Shown here in pieces: positions 23,197 to 35,515 of a DNA stretch of 38,410 nucleotides. Both the position numbers and the translations under genes were made by a program. The notes beneath the pieces were generated by a model that was not told the DNA's origin, searched no databases, and was given only the letters and a program-made list of their open reading frames with translations. Every line of letters begins with the position of its first letter. The first letter of the stretch is position 1. Source of the DNA: Saccoglossus kowalevskii (lineage: Eukaryota > Hemichordata > Enteropneusta > Harrimaniidae); the NCBI RefSeq assembly GCF_000003605.2, contig NW_003105208.1, forward strand, positions 1 through 38,410, written 5' to 3'.

Positions 23197-24318
23197 AATG
23201 TTGAACGGATCAAAATCTGCTCACACTGGCACTCATTATGGAGGTAGACTCCACATAAGCTTGTCGGAACGTTGAATGGATCAAAATCTGCTCACACTGG
23301 CACTCATTATTGAGGTAGACACCACATAGCTTGTCGGAATGTTGAACGTATCAAAATCTGCTCACACTGGCACTCATTATGGAGGTAGACACCACATAGC
23401 TTTTCGGGATGTTGAACGGATCAAAATCTGCTCACACTGGCATTCATTATAGAGGTAGACACCACATAGCTTGTCGGAATGTTGAACGGATCAAAATCTG
23501 CTCACACTGGCACTCATTATGGAGGTAGACACCACATAGCTTGTCGGAATGTTGAACGGATCAAATTCGGCTCACACTGGCACTCATTATGGAGGTAGAC
23601 ACCACATAGCTCGTCGGAATGTTGAACGGATCAAAATCTGCTCACACTGGCACTCTTTATGGAGGTAGACTCCACATAGCTTGTCGGAATGTTGAACGGA
23701 TCAAAATCTGCTCACACTGGCACTCATTATGGAGGTAGACACCACATAGCTTGTCGGAATGTTGAACGAATCAAAATCTGCTCACACTGGCACTCATTAT
23801 GGAGGTAGACTCCACATAAGCTTGTCGGAATGTTGAATGGATCAAAATCTGCTTACACTGGCACTCATTATTGAGGTAGACACCACATAGCTTGTCGGAA
23901 TGTTGAACGTATCAAAATCTGCTCACACTGGCACTCATTATGGAGGTAGACACCACATAGCTTTTCGGGATGTTGAACGGATCAAAATCTGCTCACACTG
24001 GCATTCATTATAGAGGTAGACACCACATAGCTTGTCGGAATGTTGAACGGATCAAAATCTGCTCACACTGGCACTCATTATGGAGGTAGACACCACATAG
24101 CTTGTCGGAATGTTGAACGGATCAAATTCGGCTCACACTGGCACTCATTATGGAGGTAGACACCACATAGCTCGTCGGAATGTTGAACGGATCAAAATCT
24201 GCTCACACTGGCACTCTTTATGGAGGTAGACTCCACATAGCTTGTCGGAATGTTGAACGGATCAAAATCTGCTCACACTGGCACTCATTATGGAGGTAGA
24301 CACCACATAGCTTGTCGG
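23197..24318 (+). repeat. Tandem pair of an 8-monomer unit (561 bp)
   Basis: Unit 1 is 23197-23757 and unit 2 is 23758-24318. Shared markers in order are GACTCCACATAAGC (71-bp monomer), TTATTGAGG, GAACGTATC with TTTTCGGG, CATTCATTATAG, plain, AAATTCGGC with AGCTCGTCGG, CTTTATGG with GACTCC, and plain. I count three differences in 561 positions (GAACGG/GAACGA, AACG/AATG, CTCACAC/CTTACAC). This is a clear recent tandem duplication of a higher-order unit. Confidence 0.93.
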
Positions 24319-24458
24319 AATGTTGAACGGATCAATATCTGCTCACACTGGCTTTCATTATTGAGGAAGACACCGCATAGCTTGTCATAATGTTGAACGG
24401 ATCAAAATCTGCTCACACTGGCACTCTTTATGGAGGTAGACACCACATAGCTTGTCGA

Positions 24459-25018
24459 AATGTTGAACGGATCAAAATCTGCTCACACTGGCACTCATTA
24501 TGGAGGTAGACACCACATAGCTTGTCGGAATGTTGAACGGATCAAAATCTGCACACACTGGCACTCATTATGGAGGTAGACACCACATAGCTTGTCGGAA
24601 TGTTGAACGGATCAAAATCTGCTCACACTGGCACTCATTATGGAGGTAGACAACACATAGCTTGTCGGAATGTTGAACGGATCAAAATCTGCTCACACTG
24701 GCACTCATTATGGAGGTAGACACTACATAGCTTGTCGGAATGTTGAACGGATCAAAATCTGCTCACACTGGCACTCATTATGGAGGTAGACACCACATAG
24801 CTTTTCGGAATGTTGTACGGATCAAAATCTGCTCACACTGGTACTCATTATGGAGGTAGACACCACATAGCTTGTCGGAATGTTGAACGGATCAAAATCT
24901 GCTCACACTGGCACTCATTATGGAGGTAGACACCACATAGCTTGTCGGAATGTTGAACGGATCAAAATCCGCTCACACTGGCACTCATTATGGAGGTAGA
25001 CACCACATAGCTTGTCGG
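24459..25018 (+). repeat. Module T, copy 2 (8 monomers, 560 bp)
   Basis: This copy matches 21024-21583 monomer for monomer. It follows directly on the 561-bp pair, with two heavily changed monomers in between (GGCTTTCATTATTGAGGAAG near 24.35 kb). After 25018 the match is disturbed by a base lost in ATCAAATCTG near 25.03 kb. Confidence 0.92.
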
Positions 25019-25507
25019 AATGTTGAACGGATCAAATCTGCTCACACTGGCACTCATTATGGAGGTAGACACCACATAGCTTGTCGGAATGTTGAACGGA
25101 TCAAAATCTGCTCACACTGGCACTCATTATGGAGGTAGACACCACAAAGCTTGTCGGAATGTTGAACGGATCAAAATCTGCTCACACTGGCACTCATTAT
25201 GGAGGTAGACACCACATAGCTTGTCGGAATGTTGAACGGATCAAAATCTGCTCACACTGGCACTCATTATGGAGGTAGACACCACAAAGCTTGTCGGAAT
25301 GTTGAACGGATCAAAATCTGCTCACCCTGGCACTCATTATGGAGGTAGACACCACATAGCTTGTCGGAATGTTGAACGGATCAAAATCTGCTCACACTGG
25401 CACGCATTATGGAGTTAGACACCACATAGCTTGTCGGAATGTTGAACGGATCAAAATCTGCTCACACTGGCACTCATTATGGAGGTAGACACCACATAGC
25501 TTGTCAT

Positions 25508-25857
25508 AATGTTGAACGGATCAAAATCTGCTCACACTGGCACTCATTATGGAGGTAGACACCACATAGCTTGTCGGAATGTTGAATGGATCAAAATCTG
25601 CTCACACTGGCACTCATTATGGAGGTAGACACCACATAGCTTGTCAGAATGTTGAACGGATCAAAATCTGCTCACACTGGCACTCATTATGGAGGTAGAC
25701 ACCACATAGCTTGTCGGAATGTTGAACGGATCAAAATCTGCTCACACTGGCACTCATTATGGAGGTAGACACCACATAGCTTGTCGGAATGTTGAACGGA
25801 TCAAAATCTGCTCACCCTGGCACTCATTATGGAGGTAGACACCACATAGCTTGTCGA
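25508..25857 (+). repeat. Module M, copy at 25.5 kb
   Basis: This block equals 22147-22496 and, apart from one monomer, 1482-1901. It places sequence from the left end of the array again in the middle of the array, 24,026 bases away. Confidence 0.85.
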
Positions 25858-26768
25858 AATGTTGAACGGATCAAAATCTGCTCACACTGGCACTCATTAT
25901 GGAGGTAGACACCACATAGCTTGTCGAAATGTTGAACGGATCAAAATCTGCTCACACTGGCACTCATTATGGAGGTAGACACCACATAGCTTGTCGGAAT
26001 GTTGAACGGATCAAAATCTGTTCACACTGGCACTCATATTGGAGGTAGACACCACATAGCTTGTTGGAATGTTGAACGGATCAAAATCTGCTCACACTGG
26101 CACTCATTATGGAGGTAGACACCACATAGCTTGTCGGAATGTTGAACGGATCAAAATCTGCTCACACTGGCACTCATTATGGAGGTAGACACCACATAGC
26201 TTGTCGAAATGTTGAACGGATCAAAATCTGCTCACACTGGCACTCATTATAGAGGTAGACACCACATAGCTTGTCGGAATGTTGAACGGATCAAAATCGG
26301 CTCACACTGGCACTCATTATAGAGGTAGACACCACATACCTTGTCGGAATGTTGAATGGATCAAAATCTGCTTACACTGGCACTCATCATGGAGGTAGAC
26401 ACCACATAGCTTGTCCGAATGTTGAACGGATCAAAATCTTCTCACACTGGCACTCATTATAGAGGTAGACACCACATAACTTGTCGGAATGTTGAACGGA
26501 TCAAAATCTGCTCACACTGGCACTTCTTTATGGAGGTAGACACCACATAGCTTGTCGGAATGTTGAACGGATCAAAATCTGCTCACACTGGCACTCATTA
26601 TGGAGGTAGACACCATATAGCTTATCGGAATGTTGAACGGATCAAAATCTGCTCACACTGGCACTCATCATGGAGGTAGACACCACATAGATTGTCGGAA
26701 TGTTGAACGGATCAAAATCTGCTCACATCGGCACTCATTATGGAGGTAGACACCACATAGCTTGTCGG

Positions 26769-27468
26769 AATGTTGAACGGATCAAAATCTGCACACACTG
26801 TCACTCATTATCGAGGTACACACCACATAGCTTGTTGGAATGTTGAACGGATCAAAATCTGCTCACACTGGCACTCATCATGGAGGTAGACACCACATAG
26901 CTTGTCGGAATGTTGAACGGATCAAAATCTGCTCACTCCGGCACTCATTGTGGATGTAGACACCACATAGCTTGTCGGAATGTTGAACGGAACAAAATCT
27001 GCTCACACTGGCACTCATTATCGAGGTAGACACCACATAGCTTGTCGAAATGTTGAACGGATCAAAATCTGCTCACACTGGCACTCATTATGAAGGTAGA
27101 CACCACATAGCATGTTGGAATGTTGAATGGATCAAAATCTGCTCACACTGGCACTCGTTTTGGAGGTAGACACCACATAGCTTGTCGGAATGTTGAACGG
27201 ATCAAAATCTGCTCACACTGGCATGCCTTATGGAGGTAGACACCACATAGCTTGTCGGAATGTTGAACGGATCAAAATCTGCTCACACTGGCACTCGTTT
27301 TGGAGGTAGACACCACATAGCTTGTCGGAATGTTGAACGGATCAAAATCTGCTAACACTGGCACTCCTTATGGAGGTAGACACCACATAGCTTGTCGGAA
27401 TGTTGAACGGATCAAAATCTGCTCACACTGGCACTCATTATGGAGGTAGACACCACATAGCTTGTCGG
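26769..27468 (+). repeat. Module R, copy 1 (10 monomers, 700 bp)
   Basis: The order is GCACACACTGTCACTC with GGTACACACC, CATCATGG, CTCACTCCGG with TTGTGGATG, GGAACAAAATC with TTATCGAGG, TGAAGG with AGCATGTTGG, GAATGG with GTTTTGG, CATGCCTT, GTTTTGG, CTAACAC with CCTTATGG, and plain. It returns at 33699-34398, exactly 6930 bases (99 monomers) later, with about four differences that I could find, two of them in CATGCC against CACTCC. Confidence 0.9.
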
Positions 27469-27958
27469 AATGCTGAACGGATCAAAATCTGCTCACACTG
27501 GCACTCATTATGGAGGTAGACACCACATAGCTTGTCGGAATGTTGAACGGATCAAAATCTGCTCACACGGGCACTCATTATGGACATAGACACCACATAG
27601 CTTGTCGGAATGTTGAACGGATCAAAATCTGCTCACACTGGCACTCATTATGGAGGTAGACACCACATAGCTTGTTGGAATGTTGAACGGATCAAAATCT
27701 GCTCACACTGGCACTCATTATGGAGGTAGACACCACACAGCTTGTCGGCATGTTGAACGGATCAAAATCTGCTCACACTGGCACTCATTATGGAGGTAGA
27801 CACCACACAGCTTGTCGGAATGTTGAATGGATCAAAATCTGCTCACACTGGGACTCATTATGGAGGTAGACACCACACAGCTTGTCGGAATGTTGAATGG
27901 ATCAAAATCTGCTCACACTGGGACTCATTATGGAGGTAGACACCACATAGCTTGTCGG

Positions 27959-30900
27959 AATGTTGAACGGATGAAAATCTGCTCACACTGGCACTCATTA
28001 TGGAGGTAGACACCACATAGCTTGTCGGAATGTTGAATGGATCAAAATCTGCTCACACTGGCACTCATTATAGAGGTAGACACCACATAGCTTGTCGTAA
28101 TGTTGAACGGATCAAAATCTGCTCACACTGGCACTCATTATCGAGGTAGACACCACATAGCTTGTCGTAATGTTGAACAGATCAAAATCTGCTCACACTG
28201 GCAATCTTTATGGAAGTAGACACCACATAGCTTGTCGGAATGTAGAATGGATCAAAATCTGCTCACACTGGCACTCATCATGGATGTAGACACCACATAG
28301 CTTGTCGGAATGTAGAATGGATCAAAATCTGCTCACACTGGCACTCATTATGGAGGTAGACACCACATAGCTTGTCGGAATGTTGAACGGATCAAAATCT
28401 GCTCACACTGGCACTCATTATGGAGGTAGACACCACATAGCTTGTCGGAATGTTGAATGGATCAAAATCTGCTCACACTGGCACTCATTATGGAGGTAGA
28501 CACCACATAGCTTGTCGGAATGTTGAACGGATCAAAATCTGCTCACACTGGCACTCATTATGGAGGTAGACACCACATAGCTTGTTGGAATGTTGAACGG
28601 ATCAAAATCTGCTCACAATGGCACTCATCAGGGAGGTAGACACCACATAGCTTGTCGGAATGTTGAACGAATCAAAATCTACTCACACTGGCACTCATTA
28701 TGCAGGTAGAGACCACATAGCTTGTCGGAATGTTGAACGGATCAAAATCTGCTCACACTGACACTCGTTATGGAGGTAGACACCACATAGCTTGTCGGAA
28801 TGTTGAACGGATCAAAATCTGCTCTCACTGGCACTCCTTATGGAGGTAGACACCACATAGCTTGTCGGAATGTTGAAGGGATCAAAATCTGCTCACACTG
28901 GCACTCATTATGGAGGTAGACACCACATAGCTTGTCGGAATGTTGAACGGATCAAAATCTGCTCACACTGGCACTCATTATGGAGGTAGACATCATATAG
29001 CTTGTCGGAATGTTGAACGGATGAAAATCTGCTCACACTGGCACTCATTATGGAGGTAGACACCACATAGCTTGTCGGAATGTTGAATGGATCAAAATCT
29101 GCTCACACTGGCACTCATTATAGAGGTAGACACCACATAGCTTGTCGTAATGTTGAACGGATCAAAATCTGCTCACACTGGCACTCATTATCGAGGTAGA
29201 CACCACATAGCTTGTCGTAATGTTGAACGGATCAAAATCTGCTCACACTGGCAATCTTTATGGAAGTAGACACCACATAGCTTGTCGGAATGTAGAATGG
29301 ATCAAAATCTGCTCACACTGGCACTCATCATGGATGTAGACACCACATAGCTTGTCGGAATGTAGAATGGATCAAAATCTGCTCACACTGGCACTCATTA
29401 TGGAGGTAGACACCACATAGCTTGTCGGAATGTTGAACGGATCAAAATCTGCTCACACTGGCACTCATTATGGAGGTAGACACCACATACCTTGTCGGAA
29501 TGTTGAATGGATCAAAATCTGCTCACACTGACACTCATTATGGAGGTAGACACCACATAGCTTGTCGGAATGTTGAATGGATCAAAATCTGCTCACACTG
29601 GCACTCATTATGGAGGTAGACACCACATAGCTTGTCGGAATGTTGAATGGATCAAAATCTGCTCACACTGGCATTCATTAAAGAGGTAGACACCACATAG
29701 CTTGTCGGAATGTTGAACGGATCAAAATCTGCTCACACTGGCATTCATTATAGAGGTAGACACCACATAGCTTGTCGGAATGTTGAACGGATCAAAATCG
29801 GCTCACACTGGCACTCATTATGGAGGTAGACACCACATAGCTTGTCGGAATGTTGAACGGATCAAAATCTGCTCACACTGGCATTAATTATGGAGGTAGA
29901 CACCACATAGCTTTTCGGAATGTTGAACGGATCAAAATCTGCTCACACTGGCACTCATTATGGAGGTAGACACCACATAGCTTGTTGGAATGTTGAACGG
30001 ATCAAAATCTGCTCACAATGGCACTCATCAGGGAGGTAGACACCACATAGCTTGTCGGAATGTTGAACGAATCAAAATCTACTCACACTGGCACTCATTA
30101 TGCAGGTAGAGACCACATAGCTTGTCGGAATGTTGAACGGATCAAAATCTGCTCACACTGGCACTCGTTATGGAGGTAGACACCACATAGATTGTCGGAA
30201 TGTTGAACGGATCATAATCTGCTCACACTGGCACTTATTATGGAGGTAGACACCGCATAGCTTGTCAGAATGTTGAACGGATCAAAATCTGCTCACACTG
30301 GCACTCATTATTGAGGTAGACACCGCATAGCTTGTCGGAATGTTGAACGGATCAAAATCTGCTCACACTGGCACTCATTATGGAGGTAGACACCGCATAG
30401 CTTGTCGAAATGTTGAACGGATCAAAATCTGCTCACACTGGCACTCATTATGGAGGTAGACACCACATAGCTTGTCGGAATGTTGAACGGATCAAAATCT
30501 GCTCACACTGGTACTCATTATGGAGGTAGACACCACATAGCTTGTCGGAATGTTGAATGGATCAAAATCTGCTCACACTGGCACTCATTATGGAGGTAGA
30601 CACCATATAGCTTGTCGGAATGTTGAACGGATCAAAATCTGCTCACACTGGCACTCATTATGGAGGTAGACATCATATAGCTTGTCGGAATGTTGAACGG
30701 ATGAAAATCTGCTCACACTGGCACTCATTATGGAGGTAGACACCACATAGCTTGTCGGAATGTTGAATGGATCAAAATCTGCTCACACTGGCACTCATTA
30801 TAGAGGTAGACACCACATAGCTTGTCGTAATGTTGAACGGATCAAAATCTGCTCACACTGGCACTCATTATCGAGGTAGACACCACATAGCTTGTCGTAA

Positions 30901-31178
30901 TGTTGAACGGATCAAAATCTGCTCACACTGGCAATCTTTATGGAAGTAGACACCACATAGCTTGTCGGAATGTAGAATGGATCAAAATCTGCTCACACTG
31001 GCACTCATCATGGATGTAGACACCACATAACTTGTCGGAATGTAGAATGGATCAAAATCTGCTCACACTGGCACTCATTATGGAGGTCGACACCACATAG
31101 CTTGTCGGAATGTTGAACGGATCAAAATCTGCTCACACTGGCACTCATTATGGAGGTAGACACCACATACCTTGTCGG
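27959..31178 (+). repeat. Nested copies of module P
   Basis: Markers of module P occur three times here. The stretch 27959-28378 matches 29009-29428 (offset 1050, 15 monomers). The stretch 28939-29498 matches 30619-31178 (offset 1680, 24 monomers). The first three P monomers at 28589-28798 match 29989-30198 (offset 1400, 20 monomers). The offsets are exact multiples of 70 but differ from each other, so the region grew by several overlapping duplications, not by repetition of one fixed unit. Confidence 0.88.
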
Positions 31179-32088
31179 AATGTTGAATGGATCAAAATCT
31201 GCTCACACTGGCACTCATTATGGAGGTAGACACCATATAGCTTGTCGGAATGTTGAACGGATCAAAATCCGCTCACACTGGCACTCATTTATGGAGGTAG
31301 ACACCACATAGCTTGTCGAAATGTTGAACGGACAAAATCTGCTCACACTCGCATTCATTATAGAGGTAGACACCACATAGCTTGTCGGAATGTTGAACGG
31401 ATCAAAATCGGCTCACACTGGCACTCATTATAGAGGTAGACACCACATACCTTGTCGGAATGTTGAATGGATCAAAATCTGCTTACACTGGCACTCATTA
31501 TGGAGGTAGACACCACATAGCTTGTCCGAATGTTGAACGGATCAAAATCTGCTCACACTGGCACTCATTATAGAGGTAGACACCACATAACTTGTCAGAA
31601 TGTTGAACGGATCAAAATCTGCTCACACTGGCACTCTTTATGGAGGTAGACACCACATAGATTGTCGGAATGTTGAACGGATCAAAATCTGCTCACACTG
31701 GCACTCATTATGGAGGTAGACACCACATAGCTTGTCGGAATGTTGAACGGATCAAAATCTGCTCACACTGGCACACATTATGGAGGTAGACACCACATAG
31801 CTTGTCGGAAAGTTGAACGGAACAAAATCTGCTCACACTGGCACTCATTATCGAGGTAGACACCACATAGCTTGTCGAAATGTTGAACGGATCAAAATCT
31901 GCTCACACTGGCACTCATTATGAAGGTAGACACCACATAGCATGTTGGAATGTTGAATGGATCAAAATCTGCTCACACTGGCACTCGTTTTGGAGGTAGA
32001 CACCACATAGCTTGTCGGAATGTTGAACGGATCAAAATCGGCTCACACTGGCACTCATTATAGAGGTAGACACCACATACCTTGTCGG

Positions 32089-32788
32089 AATGTTGAACGG
32101 ATCAAAATCTGCTCACACTGGCACTCGTTTTGGAGGTAGACACCACATAGCTTGTCGGAATGTTGAACGGATCAAAATCTGCTAACACTGGCACTCCTTA
32201 TGGAGGTAGACACCACATAGCTTGTCGGAATGTTGAACGGATCAAAATCTGCTCACACTGGCACTCATTATGGAGGTAGACACCACATAGCTTGTCGGAA
32301 TATTGAACGGATCAAAATCTGCTCACACTGGCACTCATTATGGAGGTAGACACCACATAGCTTGTCGGAATGTTGAACGGATCAAAATCTGCTCACACTG
32401 GCACTCATTATGGAGGTAGACACCATATAGCTTGTCGGAATGTTGAACGGATCAAAATCCGCTCACACTGGCACTCTTTATGGAGGTAGACACCACATAG
32501 CTTGTCGAAATGTTGAACGGATCAAAATCTGCTCACACTGGCATTCATTATAGAGGTAGACACCACATAGCTTGTCGGAATGTTGAACGGATCAAAATCG
32601 GCTCACACTGGCACTCATTATAGAGGTAGACACCACATACCTTGTCGGAATGTTGAATAGATCAAAATCTGCTTACACTGGCACTCATCATGGAGGTAGA
32701 CACCACATAGCTTGTCCGAATGTTGAACGGATCAAAATCTTCTCACACTGGCACTCATTATAGAGGTAGACACCACATAACTTGTCGG
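32089..32788 (+). repeat. Module A-J, full copy 4 (10 monomers, 700 bp)
   Basis: All ten markers A to J are present in the order given for 5405-6104, with one difference (GAATAG in I). A partial H-I-J string lies just upstream at 31389-31598, and another G-H-I-J string at 26208-26487. The near identity across 26.7 kb implies recent transfer between distant parts of the array. Confidence 0.93.
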
Positions 32789-33698
32789 AATGTTGAACGG
32801 ATCAAAATCTGCTCACACTGGCACTCTTTATGGAGGTAGACACCACATAGATTGTCGGAATGTTGAACGGATCAAAATCTGCTCACACTGGCACTCATTA
32901 TGGAGGTAGACACCACATAGCTTGTCGGAATGTTGAACGGATCAAAATCTGCTCACACTGGCACTCATTATGGAGGTAGACACCACATAGCTTGTCAGAA
33001 TGTTGAACGGATCAAAGTCTGCTCACACTGGCACTCGTTACGGAGGTAGACACCACATAGCTTGTCGGAATGTTGAACGGATCAAAATCTGCTCACACTA
33101 GCACTCATTATGGAGGTAGACACCACATAGCTTGTCGGAATGTTGAACGGATCAAAATCTGCTCACACTGGCACTCACTATGGAGGTAGACACCACATAG
33201 CTTGTCAGAATGTTGAACGGATCAAAATCTGCTCACACTGGCACTTATTATGGAGGTAGACACCACATAGCTTGTCGGAATGTTGAACGGATCAAAATCT
33301 GCTCACACTGGCACTCCTTATGGAGGTAGACACCACATAGCTTGTCAGAATGTTGAACGGATCAAAATCTGCTCACACTGTCACTCATTATGGACGTAGA
33401 CACCACATAGCTTGTCGGAATGTTGAACGGATCAAAATCTGCTCGCACTGGCACTCATTATGCAGGTACACACCACATAGCTTGTCGGAATGTTGAACGG
33501 ATCAAAATCTGCTCACACTGGCACTCATTATGGAGTTAGACACCACATAGCTTGTCGGAATGTTGAACGGATCAAAATCTGCTCACACTGGCACTCATTA
33601 TGGAGGTAGACACCACATAGCTTGTCGGAATGTTGAACGGATCAAAATCTGCTCAAACTGGCAATCGTTATGGAGGTAGACACCACATAGCTTGTTGG

Positions 33699-34398
33699 AA
33701 TGTTGAACGGATCAAAATCTGCACACACTGTCACTCATTATCGAGGTACACACCACATAGCTTGTTTGAATGTTGAACGGATCAAAATCTGCTCACACTC
33801 GCACTCATCATGGAGGTAGACACCACATAGCTTGTCGGAATGTTGAACGGATCAAAATCTGCTCACTCCGGCACTCATTGTGGATGTAGACACCACATAG
33901 CTTGTCGGAATGTTGAACGGAACAAAATCTGCTCACACTGGCACTCATTATCGAGGTAGACACCACATAGCTTGTCGAAATGTTGAACGGATCAAAATCT
34001 GCTCACACTGGCACTCATTATGAAGGTAGACACCACATAGCATGTTGGAATGTTGAATGGATCAAAATCTGCTCACACTGGCACTCGTTTTGGAGGTAGA
34101 CACCACATAGCTTGTCGGAATGTTGAACGGATCAAAATCTGCTCACACTGGCACTCCTTATGGAGGTAGACACCACATAGCTTGTCGGAATGTTGAACGG
34201 ATCAAAATCTGCTCACACTGGCACTCGTTTTGGAGGTAGACACCACATAGCTTGTCGGAATGTTGAACGGATCAAAATCTGCTAACACTGGCACTCCTTA
34301 TGGAGGTAGACACCACATAGCTTGTCGGAATGTTGAACGGATCAAAATCTGCTCACACTGGCACTCATTATGGAGGTAGACACCACATAGCTTGTCGG
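33699..34398 (+). repeat. Module R, copy 2 (10 monomers, 700 bp)
   Basis: This is the second copy of 26769-27468. It runs directly into the start of another A-J copy at 34189, so modules R and A-J overlap: the last monomers of R are A, B and C of the next module. Confidence 0.9.
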
Positions 34399-34677
34399 AA
34401 TATTGAACGGATCAAAATCTGCTCACACTGGCACTCATTATGGAGGTAGACACCACACAGCTTGTCGGAATGTTGAACGGATCAAAATCTGCTCACACTG
34501 GCACTCATTATGGAGGTAGACACCATATAGCTTGTCGAAATGTTGAACGGATCAAAATCCGCTCACACTGGCACTCTTTATGGAGGTAGACACCACATAG
34601 CTTGTCGAAATGTTGAACGGATCAAATCTGCTCACACTGGCATTCATTATGGAGTAGACACCACATAGCTGTCGGAA
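34189..34677 (+). repeat. Module A-G, partial copy 5
   Basis: Markers A to F are present. The fourth monomer has CACAGC and the fifth ends TCGA, as in copy 1 at 4144 and unlike copies 2-4, so this copy groups with copy 1. The seventh monomer (from 34609) carries three single-base losses: ATCAAATCTG, GGAGTAGAC and AGCTGTCGG. Confidence 0.85.
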
Positions 34678-34885
34678 TGTTGAACGGATCAAAATCTGCT
34701 CACACTGGCATTCATTATAGAGGTAGACACCACATAGCTTGTCGGAATGTTGAACGGATCAAAATCGGCTCACACTGGCACTCATGATGGAGGTAGACAC
34801 CACATAGCTTGTCGGAATGTTGAACGGATCAAAATCTGCTCACACTGGCACTCATTATGGAGGTAGACACCACATAGCTTGTCGG

Positions 34886-35515
34886 AATGTTGAACGGATC
34901 AAAATCTGCTCACACTGGCACTCCTTATGGAGGTAGACACCACATAGCTTGTCGGAATGTTGAACGGATCAAAATCTGCTCACACTGCCACTCATTATGG
35001 AGGTAGACACCACATAGCTTGTCGGAATGTTGAACGGATCAAAATCTGCTCACACTGCCACTCATTATGGAGGTAGACACCACATAGCTTGTCGGAATGT
35101 TGAACGGATCAAAATCTGCTCACACTGGCACTCATTATGGAGGTAGATACCACATAGCTTGTCGGAATGTTGAACGGATCAAAATCTGCTCACACTGGCA
35201 CTCATTATGGAGGTAGACACCACATAGCTTGTCGGAATGTTGAACGGATCAAAATCTGCTCACACTGGCACTCCTTATGGAGGTAGACACCACATAGCTT
35301 GTCGGAATGTTGAACGGATCAAAATCTGCTCACACTGCCACTCATTATGGAGGTAGACACCACATAGCTTGTCGGAATGTTGAACGGATCAAAATCTGCT
35401 CACACTGCCACTCATTATGGAGGTAGACACCACATAGCTTGTCGGAATGTTGAACGGATCAAAATCTGCTCACACTGGCACTCATTATGGAGGTAGACAC
35501 CACATAGCTTGTCGG
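34886..35515 (+). repeat. Tandem duplication of a 5-monomer unit (350 bp)
   Basis: The order CCTTATGG, CTGCCACTC, CTGCCACTC, near-plain begins at 34886 and again at 35236. CTGCCACTC is not seen elsewhere in the window as far as I noticed. The second unit lacks the TAGATACC change and breaks off at 35516, where a GAACAGATC with GTTTTGG monomer follows. Confidence 0.87.
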
